Below, one piece after another: positions 11,222-22,817 of a stretch of 64,000 bases of DNA. Origin of the DNA: Plantago major (Eukaryota; Streptophyta; Magnoliopsida; Lamiales; Plantaginaceae); NCBI GenBank assembly GCA_026545765.1, contig CM048841.1, positions 64,927,354 through 64,991,353 on the forward strand. Reading direction: 5' to 3'. The notes beneath the pieces were generated by a model. That model did not search any database. It was given only the letters and a program-made list of their open reading frames with translations, and had not been told where the DNA came from. A program made the translations under genes and the position numbers. The first letter of the stretch is position 1. Every line of letters begins with the position of its first letter.

Positions 11222-12598
11222 TGATGTGCACTCAGGGATTTTGTTTTCCGTTATAGAACCTGTAATCCCTAAATATAATCAAGATTAAATTTATAAGTCG
11301 GAAGTCCTCAGATCCACAGTTTATAGCGGAAAGTTGACTCGGGATGTCGTTCTCCACGGACACTTAGCATAGGAACAAGCAAATAACGTTGTAATTGAAT
11401 GCAGAAGGTAAATAGATTAATCTCAGACAGAATAATTAAATCCCAGTAAACCCTAAATTGCTTTGTTGTAAATCAATGATGGAAAGGCTTAAAGGTTCCC
11501 CAACCTCCCTCTGCTATGCTACTCCCAACTACTTAGAATCAAACAACGTACTTGCCATCAACAAGTAGCAAGGAAATATGCCAAAAGATCAAGTCGTGGT
11601 TAATCCAGACATCCTTACTAAACCAACAATGTGTTGTGTCACTCAACACACTATCTCGTCACGTTTTCAGACAAATCACAAAGGATAAAGTATAATCCAT
11701 TACCAAGTCGTAGTTAGTAAGGATTTCCCACATAAAGAGTCGGACGAATAAAGAACAAGCACGAATTACGTTTTAAAACTAATTCATTAATATATCACGG
11801 TATATAAAGAAGTAGCAAAAGCAGAGCTACGGCGGTTCGCCTTTACAAAAGAAAGTTAGCTACTCATAGTAACAAAGAACAAAAATTGAAAACTAAAGAA
11901 GAAAGGAAGAAGAAGCTTAGTCTCTGATGTCTTCATGCTGCTGCTTCTAGGGTTTCCTCCTTCTGAGTGCCTAACGGCGAGCAGTTTGGGGTTTCACTTC
12001 CCCGAGTAATGGTTCTCTCTCCAGGAGAGCTGCTTTGTGAGCTGTGTGAATTCTGAGACCCCTGAGGTCTTATTTATAGGTGAAATTTCGACCTCCAAAC
12101 TGCCATTCTTTAATAAGGAAGGTTTAGGAAGGCGGGCCTCAGCTGACCAATGTAATGACCAGAGAAATCAAGAGTCCATCATGCTGTGGACCGTGATGAC
12201 CCTACCGATCCCCCAGTGGCCGCCTAGTGCAATTGCTGGAGATTCGAATCTATTTTCTTCGTTCTTCAATTTCGCTTCGTAACTTCGTTTTCTCGAAAAG
12301 TGGTCTTCTACAAAGTTGTTCCATCTTCAATTATCTTCGCATCGGTTGGTCGCATGACATGTTTTGACTCCTTGAACTCTGTGCAATGGTCAATCCGGCG
12401 TATTTGCTTCCTTGTCCCAATTTGGCACAATTATGCCGTTTTGGTGCCTGAAATCGTGCAAATCCTCAAAACCGCGATCATGACCTACATAAAACACGCA
12501 AAGTTGGTAATTGACCATAAAACGATACAAATATTGCATTTAGGGCAAAAAACGAGGGTATAAAAGTATGTTATATCGCACATTTCATTGTCACATCA
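11222..12598 (-). repeat. Solo Gypsy LTR (LTR B, 1377 bp) with 5-bp target duplication
   Basis: The LTR begins TGATGTGCAC and ends GTCACATCA. It is flanked on both sides by ATCAA (11217-11221 and 12599-12603), a perfect target-site duplication. It is related to LTR A, with shared blocks across its length, but diverged. The absence of internal sequence and the intact duplication mean that it arose by recombination between the two LTRs of a full element. On the minus strand, CTATAAATAAGACC near 12070 is a likely TATA region. Confidence 0.9.
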
Positions 12599-12603
12599 AT
12601 CAA

Positions 12604-12960
12604 CCATAATTCACATAAGAACCTTACGACATGCGACTCATGCTTCCCTTCAAAACGTAATTCACCGTATACACAGACTTCTGAGGCAATCAGATATTAG
12701 GCTTCCATGCTCCTTATGAATACTACCTTGTCAAAAGTTCATCCCTTCTTCTCCACCTTCTCAAAATAATAAAGTCTGATGCTCCTCTCTCTCTTTTTAC
12801 ATACTATTTTTTGCGGTCGTTTTGACCCGTATATTTTTTGTTAGCCATCATTGGGCGCTTTTAATCTCTCCATTTTTTGGTAGTGTGTATTTTACCGAAT
12901 TTCGAACTTTTCTGCGTGCTAGTTAGGCATACATGCCATCAACCCTCACGGACATGTAGT
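12604..12960 (-). mobile_element. Gypsy 3' internal region, distal part (non-coding)
   Basis: The sequence resumes after the ATCAA duplication and holds no coding frame. It includes a CT-rich run (12781-12800). I read it as the continuation of the internal region cut by the solo LTR. Its right end is uncertain. Confidence 0.4.
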
Positions 12961-12964
12961 GAAA

Positions 12965-13740
12965 TTGTATGGATTGGGACTTAGTACCAAATACAGATAT
13001 TGTAAAAACGTATTGTAACAACACTCAAAACCAATATATGAAAACTATCTTAGAGTTTAAACAGCGGAATGTAAAGAACACAAGACACAAATAATTTCTA
13101 GCAGATTATAAATAATCTGCCGAGCCACAGGCGAAATATCCACTATAAAGAATAACGGATTTACAAAAAAGATATCTAGACAATATTCCTATGATCTAGA
13201 ATATCAAACACTAAGCACTTTGAATCGGACCACCAATTCGACGCTAGATCTCTCATAAACAAAGAGAGAGATGACTAACTAAAAGCTTAGTAAAAGAGAT
13301 GCAAAACAAGCTGTTAGAGAATATCTATCTTACGCGTAAAAGCTTGTTATGAATCTAAGAACCTATCGACTAGTATATATAGTTGTGAATATTAATCCAA
13401 CTAGTACAATAGTTCTATCTTGATTGAAAGTCTTGATTAAGTCGAATCTCCATGTTCTTCTCCTAGTTCTTCTCAGTCTTCCATGCATCCAGAATCTTTG
13501 TAGGAATACAAGTTTGAATCGAACTTTTTCTCTTGAGAATTTAGAGAGAGAAAGTAGTGAGAGAAGAAGCACAGTTGTAAATGATGATTTGTGATTATTT
13601 CTGCTGATTTCTAGCATATATATATATATATACCGACTCGTATCATAGACAGTCCGACCCAACTTATTGTCCTTGGTTGGAATGTTTTTGGCAAGTAATT
13701 TTTTATTGGGTTAATATGTAATATATCTCTATCCATCCAG
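12965..13740 (-). repeat. Diverged Copia LTR-like sequence
   Basis: Between about 12980 and 13300 it resembles the minus-strand LTR at 50027-50774. Both share a TAGTACCAAAT or TTTGGTA end block, the CCGAGCC-CAGG-GCGAAA-TATCCACTATA block and the AGATCTAG or CTAGA region. The rest, including an AT run at 13616-13632, is unassigned. The boundaries are approximate. Confidence 0.35.
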
Positions 13741-14150
13741 AGTGTGTTTCTTAGGAAACTTACTCCTAATTTAAAGGGACACAATCAAGGGTCACAGAGG
13801 CCAAATCGTATGCAGGGTATCGAATGTCAAGAGAACAATGGTGAGCTTTCACGGTGACTGATATCGTCCACACTGCTCCAAATATCAACAGTTTGAATTC
13901 TTTTACAAAACAAGTACTTGTAGTTGAGTGAACTCTTGAAACAATAGAATTAGGCAATCAATCTCTTTCAAAAAAGAAAGAACATAGTGAGATAGCCATA
14001 GCATGACAATTGAGAAACAGTGAAAAGTTAAGTATCACAACCACCATACATTATTCCATCACAGAGTAGAGTGTGTACGTTATTATCAACAATCAACAAC
14101 AAGTAAACACGTCCGTCTAAATTAATTAAGAGAGAGTGGAGAGATTTAGA
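13741..14150. other. Unassigned intergenic sequence downstream of the small HSP gene
   Basis: No gene or clear repeat was seen. The last part (about 14040-14150) is probably the 3' untranslated region of the small heat-shock gene, which ends at 14151 on the minus strand. Confidence 0.3.
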
Positions 14151-14699
14151 TTAGAGCTTGCTAGAAATACTGATATTTCGGACTTTAGAAGGCTTTGGAC
14201 TTGTATCCTTAGGTACAACAACCGTAAGCACACCGTTTTCAACCTGAGCCTTGATCTGCTCCACCTTCACATTCTCCGGCAACTCTATCTCCCTCGAGAA
14301 ATCCCCTTTTCCGAAAGACCTCCTCTCTGCCACGTGCCAAACCATGTCTTTCTCTAATTTCTCATATTCTTCTTTCTCCTTTTCACCTCTGATCGCCAGT
14401 ATATTCCCATCTTCAACCTGTACTTTTATGTCCTCCTTGCTATACCCTGTAATTAATTAATTAATTAATTCAATCAATCAAATTCACTCAGATAAATTTC
14501 AATTCATTTCGTTTTTAATTACTGGAGATAGATGAGGATTAATTAGTGAAGTAGCATTTGTATTACCTGGAACGTTGATTTTGAATATGTGGGAATTTGG
14601 GGATTCCACCCAGTCGAGGAGTGCCGTTGATCCTGGAGATGCACGGTATACTGCTGGGCTGTATAAAAATCGCCCAAATGGATTGCCGAACAGAGCCAT
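14151..14699 (-). CDS. HSP15.7: Small heat-shock protein, peroxisomal 15.7 kDa type
   Basis: There are two exons on the minus strand, 14567-14699 and 14151-14446, joined in phase 1 by a 120-bp GT-AG intron. Together they give 142 codons plus stop. The protein starts MALFGNPFGRFLY and has the alpha-crystallin domain at about residues 25-130: DWVESPNSHIFKINVPG at the start, WHVAER in the middle, and ENGVLTVVVPK as the conserved second consensus region. It ends in SKL, a type 1 peroxisomal targeting signal. The length fits the 15.7 kDa family, about 137 residues in Arabidopsis. Such proteins are ATP-independent chaperones that hold unfolding clients during heat stress, here presumably in the peroxisome matrix. 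A perfect heat-shock element lies about 410 bp upstream (15112-15124). The intron position inside the conserved VPG is supported by consensus splice sites and by uninterrupted domain similarity. Confidence 0.92.
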
Positions 14700-14822
14700 A
14701 CTATTACTATCTCTGCTTGCTTTATCTTTCCTGTTTTCTTACTCTCTTCGTTTTCTTAATGGTGATGCCTACTGGAGTCTGATTTTTTTATGTAATAAGG
14801 CATACATTTTTTTAATGATGGA

Positions 14823-15055
14823 CCCATCCCGTTAATTTGGGCCACTTTTAACATTTTTCACTTAATCGTCTGCAACTTTTACTATAATTAATTTTAAATT
14901 GCAAACGTAAAATTTTTAATATATGATAATGCAATGTTCAATTAAATTATTATTACATTTGAAGTTTCGTAATTAAAGTTGATTTAAAATTAATTCGTAA
15001 TTAGAGTTGGAGATAGTTGTTTAAAAAAAGTTAAAATTGGCCCAAATTAGCGGAT
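14823..15055. mobile_element. Putative MITE in the small-HSP promoter
   Basis: The left end (14831-14851) contains TTAATTTGGGCCACTTTTAAC and the right end (15030-15050) contains its near complement, GTTAAAATTGGCCCAAATTAG. The interior is AT-rich and non-coding. It lies between the gene start and the heat-shock element. A target duplication is not clear, so the exact ends are uncertain. Confidence 0.5.
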
Positions 15056-15111
15056 TAGAGTGTGTATTTTTGTTTTCATATGACTATGACTTGATGAGGA
15101 GAATCTAGAAC

Positions 15112-15124
15112 TTCTGGAAGATTC
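15112..15124. promoter_or_regulatory. Heat-shock element TTCnnGAAnnTTC
   Basis: TTCTGGAAGATTC is a perfect three-unit heat-shock element, with a further GAA just before it (15108-15110) at non-standard spacing. It lies upstream of the small heat-shock gene on the minus strand and fits heat-shock-factor control. Its distance from the start codon (413 bp) is enlarged by the MITE between them. Confidence 0.65.
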
Positions 15125-15519
15125 TAGCTCTGTTTGGAGAAGCATGAGGATTATCCAAAGTGGCTGTCTCCCTCCCCTGGAAAAGGACTCTTATAGCCCG
15201 TTTGAATTGGAAATAGCAAATTAATTGGGCCGTAGTCCAAATCTGGAGCATGGTGAACTTGTCTTCAATATGTGATATTGTTAGCTGGGCACTTTACTTT
15301 TGAACACGCAAAATAAAGAAATCAAAATTATCATATATATAGTGTGTGGAAGTAATTAAGTTGATTAATCAGTCCAAATTAAAACAAATTAGGGAAGACA
15401 GAGAATAGAAAGCAGAAATCATTAGAGTTGAATATCTTGCCCTTATTTGCCCTACACTTCCTCTAAAACAACATCTATATACATAAAATAAAATAATAAA
15501 AAAAACCTATGTTACCAAT

Positions 15520-15960
15520 CATTTTTTCTATGTTCTCAGCCATATATCACATGTTACCACGCAATTCATATATGTTCTCATCAAAATATTATAAGAACGT
15601 GACATGTAGAAAAATTTGATGTTAACAAAAAACAATTCCATATTCTCAGTCATGTAGGCTAAGTGGTAGAGAATATGGATTACACTGCGGAAAAAAAAAA
15701 AAAAAAAAAAAAAAAGATGTTCATATACGTAAACATAGTGAATATTGCTGAGAACATAGAGTATATTGGTGAGAAGATAGTGCATATACGTAAGATCATA
15801 GGAAAATACAGTAAAGACAAAAACTCAAGGTAATATTGTAAAAAACAGAGCATAAAATGACTGTCAGGTTATAAATGAAAACATAGTACATATTCCAGAG
15901 AACATGGGCAATATTGTTGAGAACATAGCCATATACTAAAGAATTTAAAAACGTTGTATA
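15520..15960. repeat. Decayed repeat of GAGAACATAG / CTATGTTCTC units
   Basis: Versions of TATGTTCTCA occur on the left (15528, 15575, 15640 region), and the reverse complement TGAGAACATA occurs on the right (about 15750, 15770, 15900, 15925). A 26-bp A run lies at 15689-15714. It looks like an old imperfect inverted or tandem repeat. No coding. Confidence 0.4.
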
Positions 15961-17180
15961 CCTTATTTTTTTTCATATCTGAGTTGATGATTGAGGTCGG
16001 ATTTTGAACGAAAAAATTGATCAATTCATATGCAAACACAATTACGCCTCAGACAACAAAATAATCGCAAAAAAAAAAAGAACTCGAACAAAACCCTATA
16101 ACACAAAAAACTGAAAAACAAACGAAATCACACAACGATAACTATAACAAAACACTTACAAACAAGTTTCTAACAGATTTGAGTAGGAGAGCAGTAAGAT
16201 CTCACTCTAAAGAGCAGTTGAATAAGAGAAAATGGGAGAGAACAGTGACATGTGAAGAAACTGTCTAAAACGAAAGAAAGAAAAGAGCCTTATAAACCTG
16301 ACCCGCGATGAAAATGGTACTGACCCGGATCCGCGAGAGGATCCTCGAAAATAGGTTAAATACACATGTTTAATGGTAAATTACAAAACAGTCCCGTTTC
16401 TAGATAAATTAACTAAAGACCGTTTCTTATGAGAGTTTGTGTAAATTAGACCCTATTATATATTCATCCCCGAAATTGTATCTATTAATACAAAGTTCAA
16501 ATCCTGATTTTTTAGTTGATCAAACATATTTCAAAGTGAAAATAAAATTAACTGGACTAACTAGTAATTTACAAGTTTCATTTTATTAAATACGTACTTA
16601 ACTCAAATATTTATAGCTCACAATAATAAGTCAAAATCTTTTTAAATAGCCCCCAAAACTTTATAACTAACATAAATAACCCATAAAAAAAGGCAAAACC
16701 TGCTCTGTTTGTGGTGGTGGTGGTGTGTTTAGGAAGAAGGTTGAAAATGGAGGGTTGGAATTTTAAAAGGTAAAACTTTTGGGGATTTATTTATAAAAAT
16801 TTAAAAATGTTGGGCTTATTTTACAATAAAATAAAATAAATGTAATTATTAAATTATAAAGAAAAGATAAAATAAGTGAAAAAGTTCGACTTTTGGGTTT
16901 GGATGTAATTTGCAAATTCTGCCTTTTTAAAAGTTAGGTTGATCTGCAATATTTGCCAATCCTGGGACAAATTTGAAGTGGGGGCCTATTTAAGGGGAAG
17001 TGGGTGTAATTTTCCCTTGTCAAAACTATTTACATACTATAAATAATTCTTTTTTTTCCTTCAAAATTTAAGGGGTTGAACAACCCACTATGCCCATTAC
17101 TGACTTCGCCCCGAACACAAGTATCAGATAAAGGATATAAAGGAGGAAATAACACACAAAATGGGGAAGACTTCAGAAGA
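15961..17180. other. AT-rich intergenic sequence, no gene seen
   Basis: Both strands lack convincing coding. The stretch 16880-17025, ending TGTAATTTTCCC, and that near 16375, with GGTAAATTACAAAACAGTCCC, resemble arms of Mutator-type MITEs, but I could not pair them into one element. Confidence 0.3.
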
Positions 17181-17189
17181 ACCATGGAT

Positions 17190-19270
17190 ATTTTGTTAGT
17201 ATAACTTTAGTTTGTAATTAGAAAACACATGGCACCTTTAAACTTAGTAGTTAAGTAGTACTCTTAGTCTGTATGATGTTTTTAGCATGTATATTATAAA
17301 AGAGGGATTTTACTGAATGATAGTTTAGTATCGTGTATAAGTGTTAGGTTTTCAAGAGCATGTAATCTTATTGATCGAAGTCCTGCTAAAGGCTATCACT
17401 GGAGATCAAATGCTGAAGAGTTGCGACAAAAAAAAAAAAAAAAAAAAAAAAAAAGACTACAAGTTGTTAAAGACTCAGACTAGATGTATACGCCTGTTGA
17501 GAGAGAAGACTTTTTCTCATCATGGAAACATCTCATTGACATATTTAGCTAAGTGAAATTCTATATGACAGAGTAGGTTAACTAATTCACTCACTGGAGA
17601 AACTACCCACTGAAGGATACAATTGCAAAAAAGCAATGTAAACAGTCATGAGACAAAGATAAGGCAAGTACTTTTTGCTAAATTACAAAATTGAAACTAA
17701 CTACCAAAAATTAAGAATGCTAGGGAATCAAGACAAAAGTTGTGTACCTCCATTAGTACAATGTAGCTCAAAGTTTCAAAATAATATCAAACGGATACAT
17801 TTTCAAACGAAACTACTCTACACTATAAATAGGAACACTTTGAGCTTGAGAAAGGCACGGAATTTCACTGAACTCACACTAGTTATTGTGATCAAATTTT
17901 CTCAAGTCCCTCTAAGTTCATAAGTTCCTAACAAGACTTAGGTTTTTCAAGTTACTTATGAAGAAGTAGAACTTGCTTTAAGTTGCGACTTACAAGTGTT
18001 TTTTCTTCTGAACAAGAGCAATTCTTGTTCTTCAAAAACAATATACCAAGTCTTTGAAACATAAGAATTTTGATTGAGTTTCTTGATCACTTAAGCAAAC
18101 TGAAATTGAAAGTGCAAGTGTTGAGTCAGTGTTTTTACAACACCAACTGGCTGCACTTTATATTGCAATTGACTCCTTCTAGTTTATGTTTTGCCATTAT
18201 TCACTTAAATTGGATTCCACAGTTTTTGGGTTGTTATTGTGCAGGTTCGAATTTAGTTAAGAATATCATGAAGAAAGGAAAGAGATCAAGGAAGAAGGAA
18301 AGCGTGTGAAGGAAGCTTAAATATGGAAAGCATATTGCAAGGAGGAAATACTTTCCTTATTGAAGAAGAGAGTTTAGGAAAGATCTTTTGGAAAATTTTC
18401 CTGTTTAATTCAAGTCAAGATCTGAAGCAAGAATATAGAAACTTACCTTCTGGCATTGAGCATTGTAAGGCTATATATAAAGTCGGAAGTTAGTTCATTC
18501 AAGTACGTGAGTCTAGAGCAGCAGTCGTAGTGTATTCATAACACATCACGCATTTGATAGTTTTCTAAGCTTCGTCTAGTCTTTTACTCGATTAGGATTG
18601 TTAATTCAATTCAACTTCTTTGTGGTTTGTTCACAGCTTAATCACTTTGGTTAAGTTGTGAATTGTTTTTGTATTTCATTATAGTGGATTCTTTTTCCTT
18701 GAGACTCGGTGGGTTATTATATATTAACCCACTAGAAAACATACTTGGTGTTTTTATTTTTCGCTGTGTTCTTGATTTGCTCTTTAGATTAGTTTTAGTG
18801 TTAGTGGATTAACTATTGTAGTTAATACACTGTTTATTACAGTATATCGAAGACACTTTTCAATAGTGTTCTTTGGTGTATTGAATACACTTGCTTACAT
18901 AGTACCAAATCCCGGTCCATACATTTTTAGAAACGTAGTTATCAATAAGTGATCACTGTCTTGTCAAAATCATGTATACTCAAACAACCAAACATGTGTG
19001 TTAAGAAAGAAGTGATGGACTACTTAACTTAGGAAGTTAAGGAAAACCCCTTAGAGGAACATGAATATTAAAGCTCAAGGTTACTAAGTTGAGAACTTAG
19101 GGGATAAATGGATTTAACTAAGGATAAAACTTTGTAAGGAACGTCAATTTTATGTCATTAGTGAATTCAAGTCCTGAAAAATGGCAAAGTGGATTAGTTA
19201 AATGATTACGCCACCTTGAGATACCACTATAAATAAGTATTATTTACTTTCAGCAACTTAACTGTCTGTA
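17190..19270 (+). repeat. Decayed Sirevirus-family LTR, interrupted at 18113-18919
   Basis: The order of matches follows the LTR at 1478-3121: TTTTGTTAG near the left end, AACGGATAC then TTTCAAACG then TATAAATA near 17790-17830 (TATA region), ATTGAAAG before the interruption, and the block GTGGATTAGTTAAATGATTACGCCACC with TACCACTATA at 19190-19230. Two hairpins of the same type as in the intact LTRs persist at 19023-19041 and 19084-19100. A poly-A run sits at about 17429-17454. The divergence is high, so it is old. Confidence 0.6.
18113..18919 (+). repeat. Nested Copia LTR, related to the LTR at 50027-50774
   Basis: It starts TGCAAGTGTTGAG and ends CCCGGTCCA, matching the start and end blocks of the minus-strand LTR at 50.0-50.8 kb (TGTAAGTGTTGAG and AAATCCCGGTCCA). 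Internal blocks such as TTATTCACTT-AATTGG-TTCCAC and GAGACTCGGTGG are shared. It splits the older Sirevirus-like LTR. The flanking five bases (GAAAG and TACAT) do not match, so the exact edges or the target duplication are lost. It carries the motif RGTGT-N7-ACACY at 18128 and 18875. Confidence 0.55.
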
Positions 19271-19840
19271 TGTTTAAAGTACTTTTCAATCTGCTCACTG
19301 AACACACACTCAACACTTAATTTCGAAAGCAAGATGACATGTCAGTTTTTTTTACACCCAAAGTGCATTGTCAAAATGCATGCCCCTCGTATTTCGAAAC
19401 AACCTTTGTCGAAGCATTTACAAATGCAACCCGATCAAAGATGCGGGGACAAAGTGCAATTTTGTAGGCTAAAACCCTACCAAACATGTGCAAATATCGG
19501 GTTAACCTCCATTTCGGATGTAATAGACTGCTACGAAGCAGCCCCTTAATTGTAAAATAAAATGTACACTTTTGATTTTTGTGACTTGGATCAATACAAC
19601 CCATTTACAGTTTGTCAACAAGCACGTTGATCCACGAGCTGAAAAAACAAAGTTGGCCCAATAACGACCAGAAACACCGGCCTATAGGAATATACTTTTC
19701 TTAACTCAGCACACTAACCAGTAACCAGAAGAAGTTAACTTCCAATTCCAAATTCACACCTGCCCTTGAAACAAGCAATCGTCTTCTCTCTAACTTCCTT
19801 CTCAAATCCCAATTCAGATCGAAAAAACTCAAACACATCA
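19271..19840. other. Intergenic sequence and 5' region of the BAP31-like gene
   Basis: No gene or recognised repeat was found. The last ~60 bases before 19841 are probably 5' untranslated sequence of the next gene. Confidence 0.3.
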
Positions 19841-20233
19841 ATGGCGTTGGAATGGGTGGTTCTCGGCTACGCCGCCGCTGCTGAAGCGATCATGATCCTC
19901 CTCCTCACCTTGCCCGGTCTCCACCCTCTCCGCAAGGGTTTGCTCACCGTCACTCACAGTCTCCTCAAACCTCTCCTCTCTGTGGTTCCCTTTTGCCTCT
20001 TCCTCTTAATGGATATCTACTGGAAGTACGAGAATCGTCCTACCTGCGAGTCCGACTCCTGCTCCCCTTCCGAGCATCTCCGCCACCAGAAATCGATCAT
20101 GAAGTCTCAGCGCAACGCTCTCCTTATTGCCTCTGCTTTGATCTTCTACTGGATCCTCTACTCCGTTACTGGACTCATTGTCAAGATCGAGCAGCTCAAC
20201 AAGCGTGTCGAGAGGTTGAAGGCTCAGGATTGA
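19841..20233 (+). CDS. BAP31-like endoplasmic reticulum membrane protein
   Basis: The gene is a single exon of 130 codons plus stop. The ATG at 19841 is chosen because the frame upstream has no other ATG and the protein start, MALEWVVLGYAAAAEA, matches the plant B-cell-receptor-associated-31-like family. Three hydrophobic segments are visible at about residues 3-25, 36-61 and 92-112. These follow the BAP29/31 topology: N-terminal transmembrane helices, a Lys/Glu loop, then a C-terminal coiled coil. Here the coiled coil is very short (KIEQLNKRVERLKAQD), as in the short plant members, and a KKxx retrieval signal is absent. BAP31 proteins assist ER export and quality control in animals; the plant role is little known. 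A tandem duplication and a Stowaway MITE lie just downstream. Confidence 0.85.
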   Translation: MALEWVVLGYAAAAEAIMILLLTLPGLHPLRKGLLTVTHSLLKPLLSVVPFCLFLLMDIYWKYENRPTCESDSCSPSEHLRHQKSIMKSQRNALLIASALIFYWILYSVTGLIVKIEQLNKRVERLKAQD

Positions 20234-20452
20234 TGATTTCCTATCTGTGAGCGACTATTTTTCGGATCTCAGATCCTATGCTTGCTACTTTTGTTGTTTG
20301 TATTGATTGTTCTTACTACTTTCTATGGATGATGACTCTAGAGCTGTGTTTTGATAATAATCAGAATGTGGTTAATTTTGCTGGATTTCTGTATCCTAGC
20401 TTCTAATCTGCTTTATCGCCTATGCTTTTCTCTTTAGGTTTTTCGTTGATAA

Positions 20453-21062
20453 TTATATCGCATTACAATTAGATTGCAATGTTAACAAGTTATTGCTTCC
20501 AGAAAATGTGAGTATGCGGATTGGTTTATCTTATATTCAATATTTCTTAATCATTTGTTGTGTAGGATAAAGTGTTTCAGTTGTGTTCTATGGATTTTGA
20601 ATGCTGCTAGTATGTACAACTGGACATTATATCGCAGTACTATTTGATCGCAATGTTAACGAGTTATTGCTTCCAGAAAATGTGAGTATGTGGATTGGCT
20701 TATCTTATACTCCCTCCATTTCAGAGAAATTGTTACATTTTGACTTTGACCGGTCAACTGTCTTCGAGTTTGACCACAAATTACTCATAAACGATAATAG
20801 TAAATAATTTAATAAAATCATATAATAAAAATTTAATTACTAAATTTTCATTATATAATTTTAATAATTTATTTATTAATATCGTTTAAGAGTAAATTGT
20901 GGTCAAACGCGGAGACAGTTGACCGCAGAATAGTAAAATGTAACACTTTTTTTTAAATGGAGGGAGTATTGCATATTTCTTAATCATTAGTGTGTAGGAT
21001 ACAAGTGTTTCAGTTGTTTTCTATGGATTCTGAATGCTGCTTGTCTGTATAACTGGACATTT
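20453..21062 (+). repeat. Tandem duplication (~180 bp units) downstream of the BAP31-like gene
   Basis: Unit 1 (20453-20636) and unit 2 (20637-21062) share TTATATCGCA, GCAATGTTAAC-AGTTATTGCTTCC, AATGTGAGTATG, TATTTCTTAATCATT and GAATGCTGCT. Unit 2 is longer only because a 257-bp Stowaway MITE sits in it. Confidence 0.75.
20710..20966. mobile_element. Stowaway MITE (257 bp) with TA duplication
   Basis: The ends are CTCCCTCCATTTC and GAAATGGAGGGAG (inner mismatches), flanked by TA on both sides (20708-20709 and 20967-20968). Inner arms TTTGACC-GGTCAACTGTCT and their complements pair. The tandem unit upstream shows the empty site. Confidence 0.9.
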
Positions 21063-22817
21063 GTGGTTAAGTAATAGGTTCTGGCTGGTCTTCTTGCTTG
21101 TTTTATGACTACCCAGTCTCAGTTAGAATAGGTAGAGCATTGTTAAGGCACCAGGAAGTCATGAGGCCTGTAAGAAAAATGTGCCTCGTGATACCAAGGA
21201 TGTGTTATCTAGTGATGAATTAGGCCTGAGTGTTGTTCGGTTCAGTTATTCCGAATGTGATGTAGCAAAGTCTAGATCAGATACATTATATAAAGATCAC
21301 ATTATTGTATGATCAAACTCCATGTTGTGAGATATCCACAGCCAAGTAAGGATCACAACATATCATTGTCTCTTGTATTGTACTCATGTAAGACTACTAT
21401 CCACATATGTTTCGAAGTTTCTTTGTGTAGCTAATATATAGAACTGAATGTTTTCTTCTGGATACAACTCAAAGAAGCATCATGTATGTATTTATACAGT
21501 TGCAAAATAAGTATATGTTTAGTTGCTATGTTTTATGCATATTTGTAGTTGTAGGTGCTGCCGTGACACTTGAGACGGGCCTGCAGTGATTTAATCTAAT
21601 TTTCTTATCGCATTACATGTGCTCCAGAATCTTTTTGTATGGGCTTGGATATACTTCAACAGACTACGGTTGTGTTTTAATGGACTGCACCTGGAACTAA
21701 CCCATCACTACAGGGATCTTGCCTATCATGCACCAGTTCTCCATATGACACTAAATCAATTAAACCTCACGTAGCCCTCTGTGTTTATATGAGGATCTTA
21801 CGCATTTACTAATTTTTACTGAGTCTGAGTTGTGACTCTGTTGTTTGCAACATACTAAGGGATTTTCCACCTCTTCTCTAGCCTAAAATACTACTAATTT
21901 GAATTGTTGAAAGGATGTGATACTGGAACACGATTTCTTCTGTTTCTGGTTCTGGCTAAGTGCGTTTATTTTTGCTGCCTCTGATGCAGTGGAAGGTTGG
22001 AAGTCTTTTATATCTATCAACTTGTTCTTGTCATGGGAAAAGGTTATTCATTTTTTGTGATCCTAGTAATTAGAAGTTCTGAAAGCTGGGTAAAACCATA
22101 TTCACTTGTGAATATATGTGGCGAAGTGATCAGTTTTTTGTATGCTGCTCATGATGTACTTGGTGTCAACTTTTTGTATATGTGGTTGTTCATGCCCTGT
22201 AATTCTGTGTTGTATGAAGAGTTCTGCCCTCTTTCAATTTGACTGTCAACATTCATATGAAAGTCTCTGTAGTGAAGAATCTTGAGTAGGTAGGGTACTA
22301 TATCCTTGTAGATGCATGGATTCATAACATTATGTCTTCTACATATGTATGGAGCAATGTATATTCATGAGCATGAGTAGATTGAGGTTCTGGGGTTCTA
22401 GAAATCACTCATGTCTAATGATGATGAAATGTAATTTTGCCTTGGATGTAAAAGGGAAACTCAAGAGCATTCCTTATGCTCGTGTAAAATTACTCCATTC
22501 AAGTAAATTTTTTTTTTTTTTTTTTGCCGTTTCAAAAAAAAAAAAAAAAAAAAAAAATTGCCTTGCCTGTATTGTGTTAGATTGTTCGAAGTTTTACTAA
22601 AGCAGTGTTGGTTTTGATTTTGATCTTGCAAGTATTCTGAAAATAGCATTATGCATGATGGGGCATCACCTCGGACCTCCGTTGAAAACAACACTCTGTG
22701 AAATGAATTACTGCGATTCAAGATCCCACTTTCGCTTGCCATGGACTAATGTTGATATATTTGTCCGAAAGCTGAAACATAATTTTCGCTCAGGCAAGTA
22801 TATGGCCTTTAATATTA
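21063..22817. other. Intergenic sequence with a poly-T / poly-A inverted run
   Basis: No gene seen. At 22508-22557 an 18-base T run, an 8-base spacer (GCCGTTTC) and a 24-base A run could fold into one A-T hairpin. Confidence 0.4.

Noticed and set aside
15689..15714. A run as a retroposed gene tail
   Set aside because: No gene-like sequence or target duplication precedes it; it sits inside a decayed repeat.
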